The notes under the pieces were generated by a model. It searched no databases, was not told where the DNA came from, and saw only the letters and a program-made list of their open reading frames with translations. Below are positions 39,077 to 49,480 of a DNA stretch of 64,000 bases, in pieces (the stretch's first letter is position 1; each line of letters opens with the position of its first letter). Source of the DNA: Closterium sp. Naga37s-1 (lineage: Eukaryota > Streptophyta > Zygnematophyceae > Desmidiales > Closteriaceae). A program made the translations under genes and the position numbers. The stretch spans positions 1,642,501 through 1,706,500 of the forward strand of contig CANJKZ010000264.1 of the NCBI GenBank assembly GCA_947471745.1, read 5' to 3'.

Positions 39077-41686
39077 TCAGACCCGGAACACCGACGCATC
39101 GCCAACCTTCCCCGTCCAACGCAGTGTGGGCGAGGTCTCCGGCAAGGAAACACGGGGCCAAAGGTTGAGCTGATGCGCAGCGTACCGGACCGCAAACGGC
39201 CACAGAAAATGGGGAGCTGCCGCATGAATCATGGAGGTACGAGCGACCTCCATGACTAAGCCAATGCGGCGCTCAGCAATCCCATTTTGCTGAGGGGAGT
39301 TCGGAAGCGTGAACGACTGGGTGATGCCCTCCCCACGACAAAAGTCCCGCAAGAGGTCGGAGGAGAACTCACCACCTCTGTCAGAGTGCAGACGCAGGAC
39401 AGGAAGGTCCTGGCCGAAACGCGCACGCAGCTGGAGACGGACTGTGCGGATCCAAGGGATCAAGACAGCAGAGGCTTCACCCTTGCTGCGCAAGGGGAAG
39501 ACTGTGGTGTATCGCGTGTAGTCGTCAACTACCAGCAGAAAGTAGCGCTCGCGGCCCTGTCCACTGACGCGGGCTGGGCCCCACACGTCCATGTGGAGGG
39601 TCTGCAGGGGAGCAGTCGTCGGGGGAAACGAGGAGGAGTGAGGAGCGGCGCGCTGCCGTCCCTCGACGCAAGGAAGACAGGGCGGGGCAGGCGAGGGCGG
39701 CAGGGGAGGCAGAGACCTGGGGAGACCAGAGACAAGGAGACGGGAGTGCATGCCACGAAGGCGTGGCAGGGAGGGGTGACCCAGGCGGTGGTGCCAAAGA
39801 AGAGTCTGGTGCGACAGGAGGCGACACGAGCAAGAGGCGGCTACCTGACCTGACGCGGACACCTGAGCAGACGCAGCGACCTGAGGAGGCTCGGTAGCCA
39901 GTGTGTACAGACTCGACCCTGGCCGACGAGTGAACGTATCCAGGTGACGCCCCGTCCGTGTGCACGTGCAGATCGACACACGCTGACCCCCAGGAGTGGT
40001 GGTAGTGACCATCGCATCCTGAAGGGCAGCCGTACTCACCAAGTTCGTAGAGAACGAGGGGAGGTGAAGACCTGACAGAGAGCCGGACGGAACCGTCGGA
40101 CACGGGAGGACAGTGGAGGAACTGGCAACGACCGGGCCCCCAGAGGGATCAGCCAGTCTGACCGGAACAGGTGTAGGAAGAGGAGTGAGAGTGGTGCTGT
40201 CACGAAAGAAACAGCGCGAGGCGCCGGAGTCTAACGTGAAGGTGTGCAGGGCCTCAGCAGGCGCAATACCAGGGGGGGTACCAGACGCACTAGCAACTAG
40301 AGCAGCAGCGGCTATACCTGGGTCAGGCGGCACACACCAGTAACAGTCACCCTCAGAACTAAAAGACAAAGCATACATGGCAGAGATAATAACATCAAAG
40401 TCTAGGTCAAAGATGGCAACTCCCGACCTAAGCAACTCCGCCCAGCGAGGGCGCTCGACGTCATCACCGAACTCAGTGCGCCAGGCGTCGTCAAGGCGGG
40501 CAAAGCAGCGGCGCTCAGTGTGAAACCGCCCGCATGTCTTGCCCGCACGGGCACCCGTGCGAATGACATACGGGCAGGTCTCACTACCCTCGCCCGCCCC
40601 ACGCTGAACCAACCACTCACGGAGCTGCTGAGGAGTCTGAGTCTCGCTCCGACGCTGCTGCTGCTGGCCCCGACTGCCACCAGGGCCGCCACGCTGAGGT
40701 CCAGACCGACTACCACTGGTCCCATCGCCTCCACTGCCGCCACCCCCTCCGCTGCCTCCACCGCCGCCACCAGAGCCTCCACCTCCGCCACCGGTCCCAC
40801 CGCCGCCACCACCTCCACCGCCTCCGCCTCCTCTACCGCTGCCCCCACTGCCACGCCCACTGCCACCTCCACCACCACCGCTGCCTCCTCCACTACCCCG
40901 GCCACCCTTGCCCTTGCTGTTGCGGCGCTTCGTACTAGTCGAAGCAGCACCGACGTCCTCAGGAACAGAGACGTCTACAGCAGCAGCAGAGGCGAAGGAG
41001 GAGGAAAGGGGGGAGGGGGAGCACCCCTCAAAGAAGGGTGAGCGCGGAGTGCCACGAGCAGCACCCACAGCAACTGCACTAGTCTCAGCTGCGAGGAGAT
41101 GCTGCTCAAGGAGGTCAACAGTGAGGGAAGTGGGGTCGAGGGTTAGGAAGTGGTCCCTGACAGCGCGAAGGGAGTCAGGGAGGCGAGTGACTATGAAGTA
41201 GAGGGTGATGAACATGGGGGGCTGGTTCGTGGGAAGGAACTCAGCAGGAACGGCAGCGCGGTAGCGGGCGTCGCTAGTGCGCAGGTGGGTAACCAGGTCC
41301 GGTACTGTGGCAAAAGCCGACAGCTCAGGGAACAGGTAGGGCAGTAGCAGTCTGCCAAGAGCAGCAGTGGCAGGGGAGGAGTAGCGAGCAACGACAGCGT
41401 CGTACAAGGCCTGTGCTGTCCTGTGCTCGCCAAAGTGAGCACATTCTGTTGCGGGCAGGTGGTTGCGAATGGCCAAGCGGGCAGTAGCATCACGAGAGAG
41501 CCACTGGGAACGAGTCAAAACGTCAGCTGTGGCGGGAAGGGCTGGAGCGGCACCGGACACGAGGTCAAACAGCGAGACACTGTCCCGACTGTCGCTCAGT
41601 AGGTACAGTTGCAGATCGTCGTGCCACGTGTCAAATGCTACAGGTCTGCCCTCCGGGTCGAACGGGAGAACCCGAAGCAACGCCAT
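39077..41686 (-). CDS. B5 Gag-protease-integrase frame (869 residues)
   Basis: Starts at the ATG 41684-41686 (MALLRVLPFDPEG). Gag covers about residues 1-215 (LYDAVVARYSSPA). A glycine-rich tract at about 258-335 is followed by a CX3HX4C knuckle (CGRFHTERRC, near residue 385). Protease DSG starts at residue 486, and the GAG-pre-integrase zinc region is at about 635-690. Integrase Asp 700, Asp 769 and Glu 805 keep the DD35E spacing. It ends at a TGA (39077-39079) where relatives have Trp, so Pol beyond integrase is cut off. This is the only family B copy with gag through integrase in one frame. It may still be translated, but without RT the element cannot move on its own. Confidence 0.85.
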   Translation of the reverse strand: MALLRVLPFDPEGRPVAFDTWHDDLQLYLLSDSRDSVSLFDLVSGAAPALPATADVLTRSQWLSRDATARLAIRNHLPATECAHFGEHRTAQALYDAVVARYSSPATAALGRLLLPYLFPELSAFATVPDLVTHLRTSDARYRAAVPAEFLPTNQPPMFITLYFIVTRLPDSLRAVRDHFLTLDPTSLTVDLLEQHLLAAETSAVAVGAARGTPRSPFFEGCSPSPLSSSFASAAAVDVSVPEDVGAASTSTKRRNSKGKGGRGSGGGSGGGGGGSGRGSGGSGRGGGGGGGGGGGGTGGGGGGSGGGGGGSGGGGGSGGDGTSGSRSGPQRGGPGGSRGQQQQRRSETQTPQQLREWLVQRGAGEGSETCPYVIRTGARAGKTCGRFHTERRCFARLDDAWRTEFGDDVERPRWAELLRSGVAIFDLDFDVIISAMYALSFSSEGDCYWCVPPDPGIAAAALVASASGTPPGIAPAEALHTFTLDSGASRCFFRDSTTLTPLPTPVPVRLADPSGGPVVASSSTVLPCPTVPSGSLSGLHLPSFSTNLVSTAALQDAMVTTTTPGGQRVSICTCTRTGRHLDTFTRRPGSSLYTLATEPPQVAASAQVSASGQVAASCSCRLLSHQTLLWHHRLGHPSLPRLRGMHSRLLVSGLPRSLPPLPPSPAPPCLPCVEGRQRAAPHSSSFPPTTAPLQTLHMDVWGPARVSGQGRERYFLLVVDDYTRYTTVFPLRSKGEASAVLIPWIRTVRLQLRARFGQDLPVLRLHSDRGGEFSSDLLRDFCRGEGITQSFTLPNSPQQNGIAERRIGLVMEVARTSMIHAAAPHFLWPFAVRYAAHQLNLWPRVSLPETSPTLRWTGKVGDASVFRV

Positions 41687-41689
41687 AGG

Positions 41690-42610
41690 GGCAGAGGAGC
41701 CTGGGGGGCCGCGGGGCCAAACAGGGGGCCGAGGGACCTAGGGGGCCAAGGGGCCAAACAAGGGGCCGGGGGTGCCGGGTGCCGGTCTCTGAGGTGGGGC
41801 CGAGTGGCCTAGGGGCCGCGGGGCCAAACAGGGGTCCGGGGGGCCTAGAGGGGGCCAAGGGGCCTAGGGGGCCGAGGGGCCAAACAAGAGGCCGGGGGGG
41901 GGGGGGGCCGGGTGCCGGTCTCTGAGAAGGGGCCGAGGGGCCTAGGGGCCGCGGGGCCAAACAAGGGGCCTGGGGGGCCTTAGGGGGGCCGAGGGGCCTA
42001 GGGGGCCGAGGGGCCAAACAGGGGGCCTTGGGGGCCGAGGGGCCAAAGTAGGGGCCGGGGGGCCTAGGGGGACGAGGGGCCAAAGTAGGGGCCGGGGGGG
42101 CCGGGCGCCAGGCTCTGAGTTGGGGCCGAGGGGCCTAGGGGCCGCGGGGCCAAACACGGGGCCGAGGGGGCCTTAGGGGGGCCGAGGGGCCTAGGGGGCC
42201 GAGGGGCCAAACAGAGAGCCTAGGGGGCCGAGGGGCCAAAGTAGGGGCCGGGGGGGGCCGGGCGCCAGGCTCTGAGGTGGGGCCGAGGGGCCTAGGGGCC
42301 GCGGGGCCAAACAAGGGGCCTGGGGGGGCCTTAGGTGGAGGCCGAGGGGCCTAGGGGGCCGAGGGGCAAAAGTAGGGGCCAGGGGGGCCTAGGGGGCCGA
42401 GGGGCCAAACAAGGGGCCTAGAGGGCCGAGGGGCCAAAGTAGGGGCCGGGGGGCCGGGCGCCAGGCTCTGAGGAGGGGCCGAGGGGCCTAGGGGCCGCGG
42501 GGCCAAACAAGGGGCCTGGGGGGCCTTAGGGGGGCCGAGGGGCCTAGGGGGCCGAGGGGCAAAAGTAGGGGCCGGGGGGGCCTAGGGGGCCGAAGGGCCA
42601 AACAAGAGGC
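41690..42610 (-). repeat. B5 leader GC-rich repeats
   Basis: Runs of GGGGCCGAGGGGCCTAGG and GGGGCCAAAC-type units on the plus strand, organised into larger blocks each marked by GCGCCAGGCTCTGAG or GTGCCGGTCTCTGAG (near 41777, 41909, 42100, 42260 and 42454). An uninterrupted G run lies near 41891-41906. Same place as the B1-B3 leader arrays, again with a CCTAGG core. The end at 42610 is the A2 insertion point. Confidence 0.87.
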
Positions 42611-43702
42611 TGTTGGGTGCAAATTCACATTGCACGACATCCTGCCGTCTGTTTGTACAAACATGCGTGTGCGAATGCATTTGGGTGTGAATGGAATGTT
42701 CGTGTGTTTGTTTGTTTTCGCAATTTTCGCTTGATGCATTTGCAGGTACTCGCGCAATGTGCGCTTCGGCACAACATTGTACGCGCTATGAACAGTGCAA
42801 GCAGAAAGGACGAGCTCGCAAAGGAACCCAAGATGGAAGCTTTGCAGTTCGGTTTAATTGAGTGCGCAGATTCAGTTCTATCCAACTCGAACTTGTACTG
42901 TTTTGTTTGGTTGACTATAGTGTAGCAGGGCAGGCACTATAGGGGTACAATTTAGGTGAAGGTTGGATGTTGTTTGTCTGTATCTGCATGCTACAGGGCC
43001 AGGGGAAACCAGCGGAACTAGCATTTGGCTGGTTGGGCAAAGACAAAACAGGTTCTGGTTTTAGGACCTGAACCTGGTTGTTGTTTTCCCAGGTTGGAAA
43101 AACAGAACCAGAGGTTGTTTACCAACCTACCACCTGCTGTTTTGTCCAGCCAGGTTGGTTCTGTTGCTTGGAATTATTTGGGATCATCCCTGGTTGTTGC
43201 CAGGTTGATTCCCAAGGTCCTTGCTAGATAAAACTATATATTCCTTCTCTGTTTGTACCTGAACATATTCAAATTGATTCAAGCGAATTCCTTCCTTGCT
43301 GGAATTTCGTATCCACGCGGTTCGACGGCAGAATGCTACCGAGTCAACGCTAGTACGCTAGCACTTCAACGCTAGGCCAACGCTGTCCATTTCGTAACTC
43401 TGCAATGGCAGAACTTTTCGCGAGGCAACTTGGCTCTTTTGAAAGCTCTTAGGGTGAGCTTCGATATAGCGAGTTCTCAGCTTAATCCGATCGACGGTCT
43501 GCACAACACGCTGCGCGACATTCAAGGTACTCTTGCTGTTTTGACTAAGTCCCTCTTGATCCCTCTCTCTACAAACTCGGACCCGAGGATAGGGGCTGGT
43601 CTTGTACCAAGCACCCAGGGACCCTTGGAGGTGACCCCAAGGAGAGGTTTTAAGTTGGATAACGTCTTAATAGCCTGAGTTTATTAGGCCCTTACATCAA
43701 CA
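42611..43702 (+). repeat. A2 5' LTR (1092 bp) with TATA element
   Basis: TGTTGGGTGC to CTTACATCAACA. A CTATATAT box lies at about 43234-43241. The conserved 15-codon ATG frame is at 43405-43452. Confidence 0.92.
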
Positions 43703-43705
43703 AGC

Positions 43706-43717
43706 TGGTATCAGAAC
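43706..43717 (+). promoter_or_regulatory. A2 primer binding site
   Basis: TGGTATCAGAAC, one base different from A1 and A0 (TGGTATCAGAGC). Complementary to initiator tRNA-Met apart from that base. Confidence 0.85.
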
Positions 43718-43748
43718 TGCGTTATAGTGATCCTCGTTATAGGTAGCT

Positions 43749-46700
43749 ATGGCGGGAAATACCTCGGCGGGAGCTGGTGAATCTTCAGCCCAAGATCGTA
43801 GCGGCAGCCAGGATTCTGGTGTTTCGGCGCCAAGGGGAGCGCGAACAAACCAGGGCTCGCTGATCAAGGAGGTGCTGAAGAACTTCACCGTCGAGAAGTT
43901 CAATGGTGAGGGCTATGATGATTGGGCATGGAAAATGCAACTTTACTTCCGTCAGATTGGTTTGTTGAAACTAATGATTGGGGAGGAGCCTAGACCGAGT
44001 GACCCCGCGCTGCAGGAAGATTTGGACGAGCGCGCCTCGGCTGGCTACTACTTGATGTCACAGAGTTTGGAGCTGAACCAGCGTCACCACGTCATGCACC
44101 TGCTGCCGGAGGTTGATTGCGGTCCGAAGGCGTGGACCGTGTTGAAGGAGCTGCACGCCCCGACCTCCGTTGTCGCAACGTTGATGCTGGAGAGGGAGCT
44201 GTCCTCGTTGCGCTTGAGCGAGGGAGAGCCGGTGCAACCTGTTTTGGACAAAATGCGTGACCTCTACGCGAAGTTGGCGACCGCAGGAATCACCTACCCG
44301 GAGCAGACCAAGTGCTTGAAGATGCTATCGCTGCTGCCGGAATCGTGGCTTCAATTCACGAGCGGATTGAGCCTGCCGCAGAACCAGAGCTTGTGGACGC
44401 TCGAGTGGGTGCGGACGAAGATTCTGGAGGAGGACTTCCGTCGCCGCCAACTGAGGGGTGGAGACGACGGCAGCAGCGGCTACGGGATGCAAGGGAGCCG
44501 ACGTGGCAGAGGACGTGGCTTTGGTGGTGCTGGACGCGGTGCAAAGAAGGACGACGACTCCAACGACCAACAAGGAGGTACCGGTTGGGGTCGCGGTGCG
44601 AAATCTGGACGTGGGGGCAAGTTGGGTGCTGGTGGCAAAATAAAAGGGAGTTGCTGGTATTGTGAGAAGGAGGGGCACCCCTGGTTTTTGTGCTATAAGA
44701 AACCCGATGGATGGACCCCCCAGAATCGTCACCAGGATGGCGGCGCGCGGAGGAACCAGAAAAACGGCGCGAACATGGTCGCCGATTCGTCCGACAACAA
44801 CCCGAAGAGCAACGGCGGTGCAGAGAAGAAGAAGGAGCGCACCGCAGGCCAGTTCTTCCATATTGGAGAGCAGGGGGAGCAAGGAGACGCCTCTGCCAAG
44901 GTTGGAGCAGAGCTGCATCCCCTAGACTATTGGGTGTTGGACACGGGCGCTGCTTGGACGATGACGCCGCGCAAGGAGCTGCTTGATGACGTACGAGCTG
45001 CACCGATCAATGAGGTGTGCTCTGCCTCTGGACACGCGCTGAAGGTGGCTGGTGCGGGACGAGCTGCATTCAAGGGAGCGGATGGCAAGCCGGTGGTGCT
45101 GCACGACGTTCTCCTCGTTCCTGATCTCAAGGCCAACCTCATCTCCCTCCGTAAGCTTGCCAAGGCTGGGGTGAGCACTAGCACGGATGGGGCACGCACG
45201 TACAAGGGGCAGCTGGGAAATCGGGTGCTTTGGGATCTGCACGAGAGCAAGGATGTGTACAGATCCATGTGGCAGCTGCCGGCATTGGCGTGGCACGGTG
45301 GGGGGCAGGCTGGAGAGGGGTCTGCATCCCAGGGGGAGTGCAACGCCGTTGGAGGGGTTGGTGTGAAGGTGTCGGCCAGATCTGGGGAGACAGATTGGGC
45401 AACGGCACACCGACGCTTGGGGCATGTGGCAATGCCCTTATTGAAGCAGTTAGAGAAGGATGGAGCAGTCAAGGGTTTGAAACTGAACGGACAGCCACCC
45501 GATGACAACTGTGAAATCTGTTTGCTCTCAAAATTCACTCGTTTCCCTTTTCATAGCGTGACTGGCAGGAGCAAGAAGCCTTTGGAGCTGGTTCACATGT
45601 ACCTGGTGGGGCCGCTGCCGGTGCAAGGGCACAAGGGGGAGCGGTATTTCCTAACCATTGTGGATGATTGGAGCAGACTCATGTGGGCGTATCCGCTGAA
45701 GCAAAAGGACCACGCCGCCTCTACAATAAAGGAAGATTGGCTGCCATTCGTTGAGAAGCAAGCGGAGTGTGTAGTGAAGCGGATTAAGACAGACCGGGGT
45801 GGTGAGTTCCTTGGAGCTGAAACGACGGCCTGGCTCAAGAAGCAGGGCATTCAGAGGGAGCTGACCACAGCTTACTCTCCGCAGTCCAACGGTGTAGCAG
45901 AACGGGCGAACCGGACCATTCTGGAGACAGCTAGGGCGCTGCTCATAGAATCAGGGGTGGGCAATTCCATGTGGCCCCATGCTGTCCGGCATGCTACCGT
46001 GGCTAGGAACAGGGTGCTCACTAAGGTTGGTAATGAATCGTGGGTGCCGCTGGAGAGGTGGCTTGGGAGGAAGCCGCCGGTGGACATGCTGAGGGTGTTT
46101 GGTTGCATGGCAGTCGCCCACGTCCCCAAGAAGTATCGAAGTAAGTTGGGGGCGAGTGCAATCTGGTGTGTGCATTTGGGGCTGGCTGCTGAGAGCAAGG
46201 GATGGCTGCTGTGGGAACCATCCAAGGGTGTGTTGTTTGACAGCAGGGATGTGAAGTTTGTTGAGGGCATGATGTATGGGGGCTGGAAGAAACAGCCGGA
46301 GACTAAGGTGTCCCAGCAGATGGAGCAGATCACCATGCAGCTGGACCTGACTCCTAGTGTGTGGGAGGAGGGAGAGGAGGCAGCTGCAGAGGCTGGTGAT
46401 GGAGAGAAGGTGCAGGAGGCACCTGGTGGTGGAGGAGATGATGTGGAGACTAGTGATAGCACCAAGGAAGCTGCTGGATCTGAGGGAGGAGAACAGCAGC
46501 TGGGAAAAGCTAAGGTTCCTGCGCTACCATCAAGGAGGAAGCCGAAGGGTGTCGTTATGAGGGGATGGGAGACACCCGTCTCCAGGCCAGGACGTACCCG
46601 TATGGCCACTATGAAGCTGACTGCAGGAGCTGATGTTGCAGAGCAGAAGCTTGGGAATGAGGAGGCATTGCTGATTCTACCGCATGGCTATGACCCGGAT

Positions 46701-48206
46701 GAGGAGGATGAACCTGCCTACTGTTTTCTTGCCCCTGCACCAGAGGAACCAGCAAGCATGGAGGAGGCATTAGCTGGACCAGATAGGAAGAAGTGGCTGG
46801 TCTCTAGGGATGCTGAGTACCAAAGCTTGCTAGAGAATGGGACATGGGATCTGGTGGTGCTGCCTGAGGGGAAGAAAGCCGTACAGTGCAAGTGGGTGCT
46901 AAGGATCAAGACCGATGACAAGGGACAGGTCACCATCTACAAGAGTAGGCTGGTGGCTAAGGGGTTTATGCAGAAGGAGAAGCAGGACTTCAATGAGATC
47001 TTTGCTCCCACTGCCAAACCCCCTACCCTCCGTGTCTTGTTGGCAGATGCAGCCGTTAGTGGGAAATTCATCATTCAGATGGATATATCAACGGCATTCC
47101 TCAATGGGATTTTAGAGGAGGATGTGTACATGACGCAGCCGCCTGGGTATGAGGATGGTACGGGCAGGGTGTGCAAGCTGAAAAAGTCCATCTACGGCTT
47201 GAAGCAGGCGCCACGCTGCTGGTACCAGAAGTTGGCAGCTGTTTTAGAGGAGATGGGATTCAGGACCAGCAGCTGTGATGAGAGCCTCTTTCTCAAGGGG
47301 GAGGGGGAGAAGCTGGTGCTGTTTCTGGTCTACGTGGACGACATTCTTCTCTTCAGCAGCAGCATGAAGGAGATCCAGAACGTGCAGCAGCAGCTGATGA
47401 AGAACTTCAAGTGCAAGACCCTTGGGGAGGTAAAGTACTACCTCGGGATGCACGTGGAGAGGGATGTGGATCACAGGTGGTTGAAGCTGCACCAGGAGAA
47501 GTTCATCAAGGAGCTGGGGGAGAAGTATGGGATTGAGAATGAGCGCAAGGTTGCAACTCCCCTGCCAGCAGAATTCAAGCTTGTGAAAGCAGCAGAGGGT
47601 GAAGGGGTTGAAGCCGAGGAGCAGCAGCAATTTCAGTCCTTGGTGGGCAGCCACTTGTATGCCGCGGTTCATACAAGGCCCGACATCTCTTTCTCGGTTC
47701 GGCAGCTGGCTAGGGTGGTGCAGAATCCACCAGAGGAGCAGGTGGATGCAGCTGAGCGTGTGGTGAAGTACCTGAACTCTCACCCAAGCATTGGAGTTCA
47801 ATACTCCGCATCTGCACAGGTGAAGCAGAAAGGGGTTGAGGTGCTGAAAGAGAAGGGGGAGCGGCTTGGAGAAGGCAAGCTGTTTCTCACTTGCTTTACC
47901 GATGCTACGTGGGCTTCTGAGAAGGACGATTCCTCATCTGTGGGAGGATACATCTGCGTAGTTGGGGGAGGACCTGTTAGTTGGAGGTCCAAGAAGCAGA
48001 CGGAGACGGCGCTCTCTTCCGTGGAATCAGAGTACATGGCGATGTTCCATGGGGTGAAGGAGGTGATTTGGTTGAGGAGGCTGTTAGAGGAGATTGGCCA
48101 GGAGCAGAAGGTTGCTACGCCGCTATTTTGTGATAGCAAGGGGGCTCTTGGGATGGCCAGGAACGCTGTGCTTCATGGGTTGAACAAGCACATGCGTATC
48201 AAGTGA
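43749..48206 (+). pseudogene. A2 Gag-Pol polyprotein, two disabling changes
   Basis: 1485 codons from the ATG at 43749, same domain order as A1 (one residue longer near the protease): zinc knuckle 302-315, protease DTGA 398-401, YVDD 1195-1198 (47331-47342). The first integrase catalytic Asp is Tyr (residue 618; HMYLVGP where A1 has HMDLVGP), which should abolish integration; Asp 682 and Glu 718 remain. The frame ends at a TGA (48204-48206) where A1 has Trp, removing the last 49 residues of RNase H, including the ADFLTKRL motif. Homology continues in frame to a TAG at 48351-48353. Gag, protease and RT look usable. Confidence 0.92.
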
Positions 48207-48380
48207 CACTGGCTGCGTAAGGAGGTGAAGAGGGGGACCGTGAATCCAATCTATATCAAGACTCACCAGCAGCCAGCAGACTTCCTCACCAAGAGGCTTG
48301 CGGATGAGCCTCATTGGCGTTGTGTGCGCATGAGTGGAATGAGCATGAACTAGCATGGAATGATGTGGAATGCAGCCGGC

Positions 48381-48396
48381 AGGCTGAGGGGGAGTG
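48381..48396 (+). promoter_or_regulatory. A2 polypurine tract
   Basis: AGGCTGAGGGGGAGTG immediately before the 3' LTR, identical to A1. Confidence 0.85.
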
Positions 48397-49480
48397 TGTT
48401 GGGTGCAAATTCACATTGCACGACATCCTGCCGTCTGTTTGTACGAACATGCGGGTGCGAATGCATTTGGGTGTGAATGGAATGTTCGTGTGTTTGTTTG
48501 TTTGCGCAATTTTCGCTTGATGCATTTGCAGGTACTCGCGCAATGTGCGCTTCGGCACAACATTGTACGCGCTATGAACAGTGCAAGCAGAAAGGACGAG
48601 CTCGCAAAAGAACCCAAGATGGAAGCTTTGCAGTTCGGTTTAATTGAGTGCGCAGATTCAGTTCTATCCAACTCGAACTTGTACTGTTTTGTTTGGTTGA
48701 CTATAGTGTAGCAGGGCAGGCACTATAGGGGTACAATTTAGGTGAAGGTTGGATGTTGTTTGTCTGTATCTGCATGCTACAGGGCCAGGGGAAACCAGCG
48801 GAACTAGCATTTGGCTGGTTGGGCAAAGACAAAAACAGGTTCTGTTTTTAGGACCTGAACCTGGTTGTTGTTTTCCCAGGTTGGAAAAACAGAACCAGAG
48901 GTTGTTTACCAGCCTACCACCTGCTGTTTTGTCCAGCCAGGTTGGTTCTGTTGCTTGGAATTATTTGGGATCATCCCTGGTTGTTCCCAGGTTGATTCCC
49001 AAGGTCCTTGCTAGATAGAACTATATATTCCTTCTCTGTTTGTACCTGAATATATTCAAATTGATTCAAGCGAATTCCTTCCTTGCTGGAATTTCGTATC
49101 CACGCGGTTCGACGGCAGAATGCTACCGAGTCAACGCTAGTACGCTAGCACTTCAACGCTAGGCCAACGCTGTCCATTTCGTAACTCTGCAATGGCAGAA
49201 CTTTTCGCGAGGCAACTTGGCTCTTTTGAAAGCTCTTAGGGTGAGCTTCGATATAGCGAGTTCTCAGCTTAATCCGATCGATGGTCTGCACTGCACGCTG
49301 CGCGACGTTCAAGGTACTCTTGCTGTTTTGACTAAGTCCCTCTTGATCCCTCTCTCTACAAACTCGGACCCGAGGATAGGGGCTGGTCTTGTACCAAGCA
49401 CCTAGGGACCCTTGGAGGTGACCCCGAGGAGAGGTTTTAAGTTGGATAACGTCTTAATAGCCTGAGTTTATTAGCCCTTA
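48397..49480 (+). repeat. A2 3' LTR, end truncated
   Basis: Begins TGTTGGGTGC. The last 8-10 bases (ACATCAACA in the 5' copy) are missing: the LTR passes from TTATTAGCCCTTAA straight into satellite. Confidence 0.88.

Larger units (their letters stand above)
35656..42610 (-). mobile_element. Copia element B5, 5' end lost at A2
   Basis: Minus-strand family B element, the most complete copy of the family. In plus coordinates: 3' LTR (161 bp), 3' untranslated region, RNase H, RT, linker, a long gag-protease-integrase frame and a GC-rich leader array. The leader is cut at 42610 by A2, and its 5' LTR is not found beyond A2. Inactivated by two in-frame stops and three frameshifting changes. Confidence 0.87.
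42611..49480 (+). mobile_element. A2: near-complete copia element in B5 leader
   Basis: Plus-strand twin of A1: 1092-bp 5' LTR, primer binding site, gag-pol, polypurine tract and a 3' LTR lacking its last few bases. The left flank is B5 leader (GAGGC) but the right flank is satellite, so no duplication can be shown and the right junction has been rearranged. By eye the LTRs differ at about fifteen positions, so it is older than A1. Two point changes disable integrase and RNase H. Confidence 0.92.

Noticed and set aside
42617-42925. 102-codon frame in the A LTR, also at 25939, 31722 and 48394
   Set aside because: It begins at a non-ATG codon, lies upstream of the presumed transcript start, and is not kept in the same frame in diverged A0. 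Similarity among A1 and A2 reflects recent common origin.
43430-43678. 82-codon frame in the A LTR as a protein-coding gene
   Set aside because: Its first codon is TTG with no in-frame ATG upstream in the leader. Noted only as an open stretch alongside the short ATG uORF.
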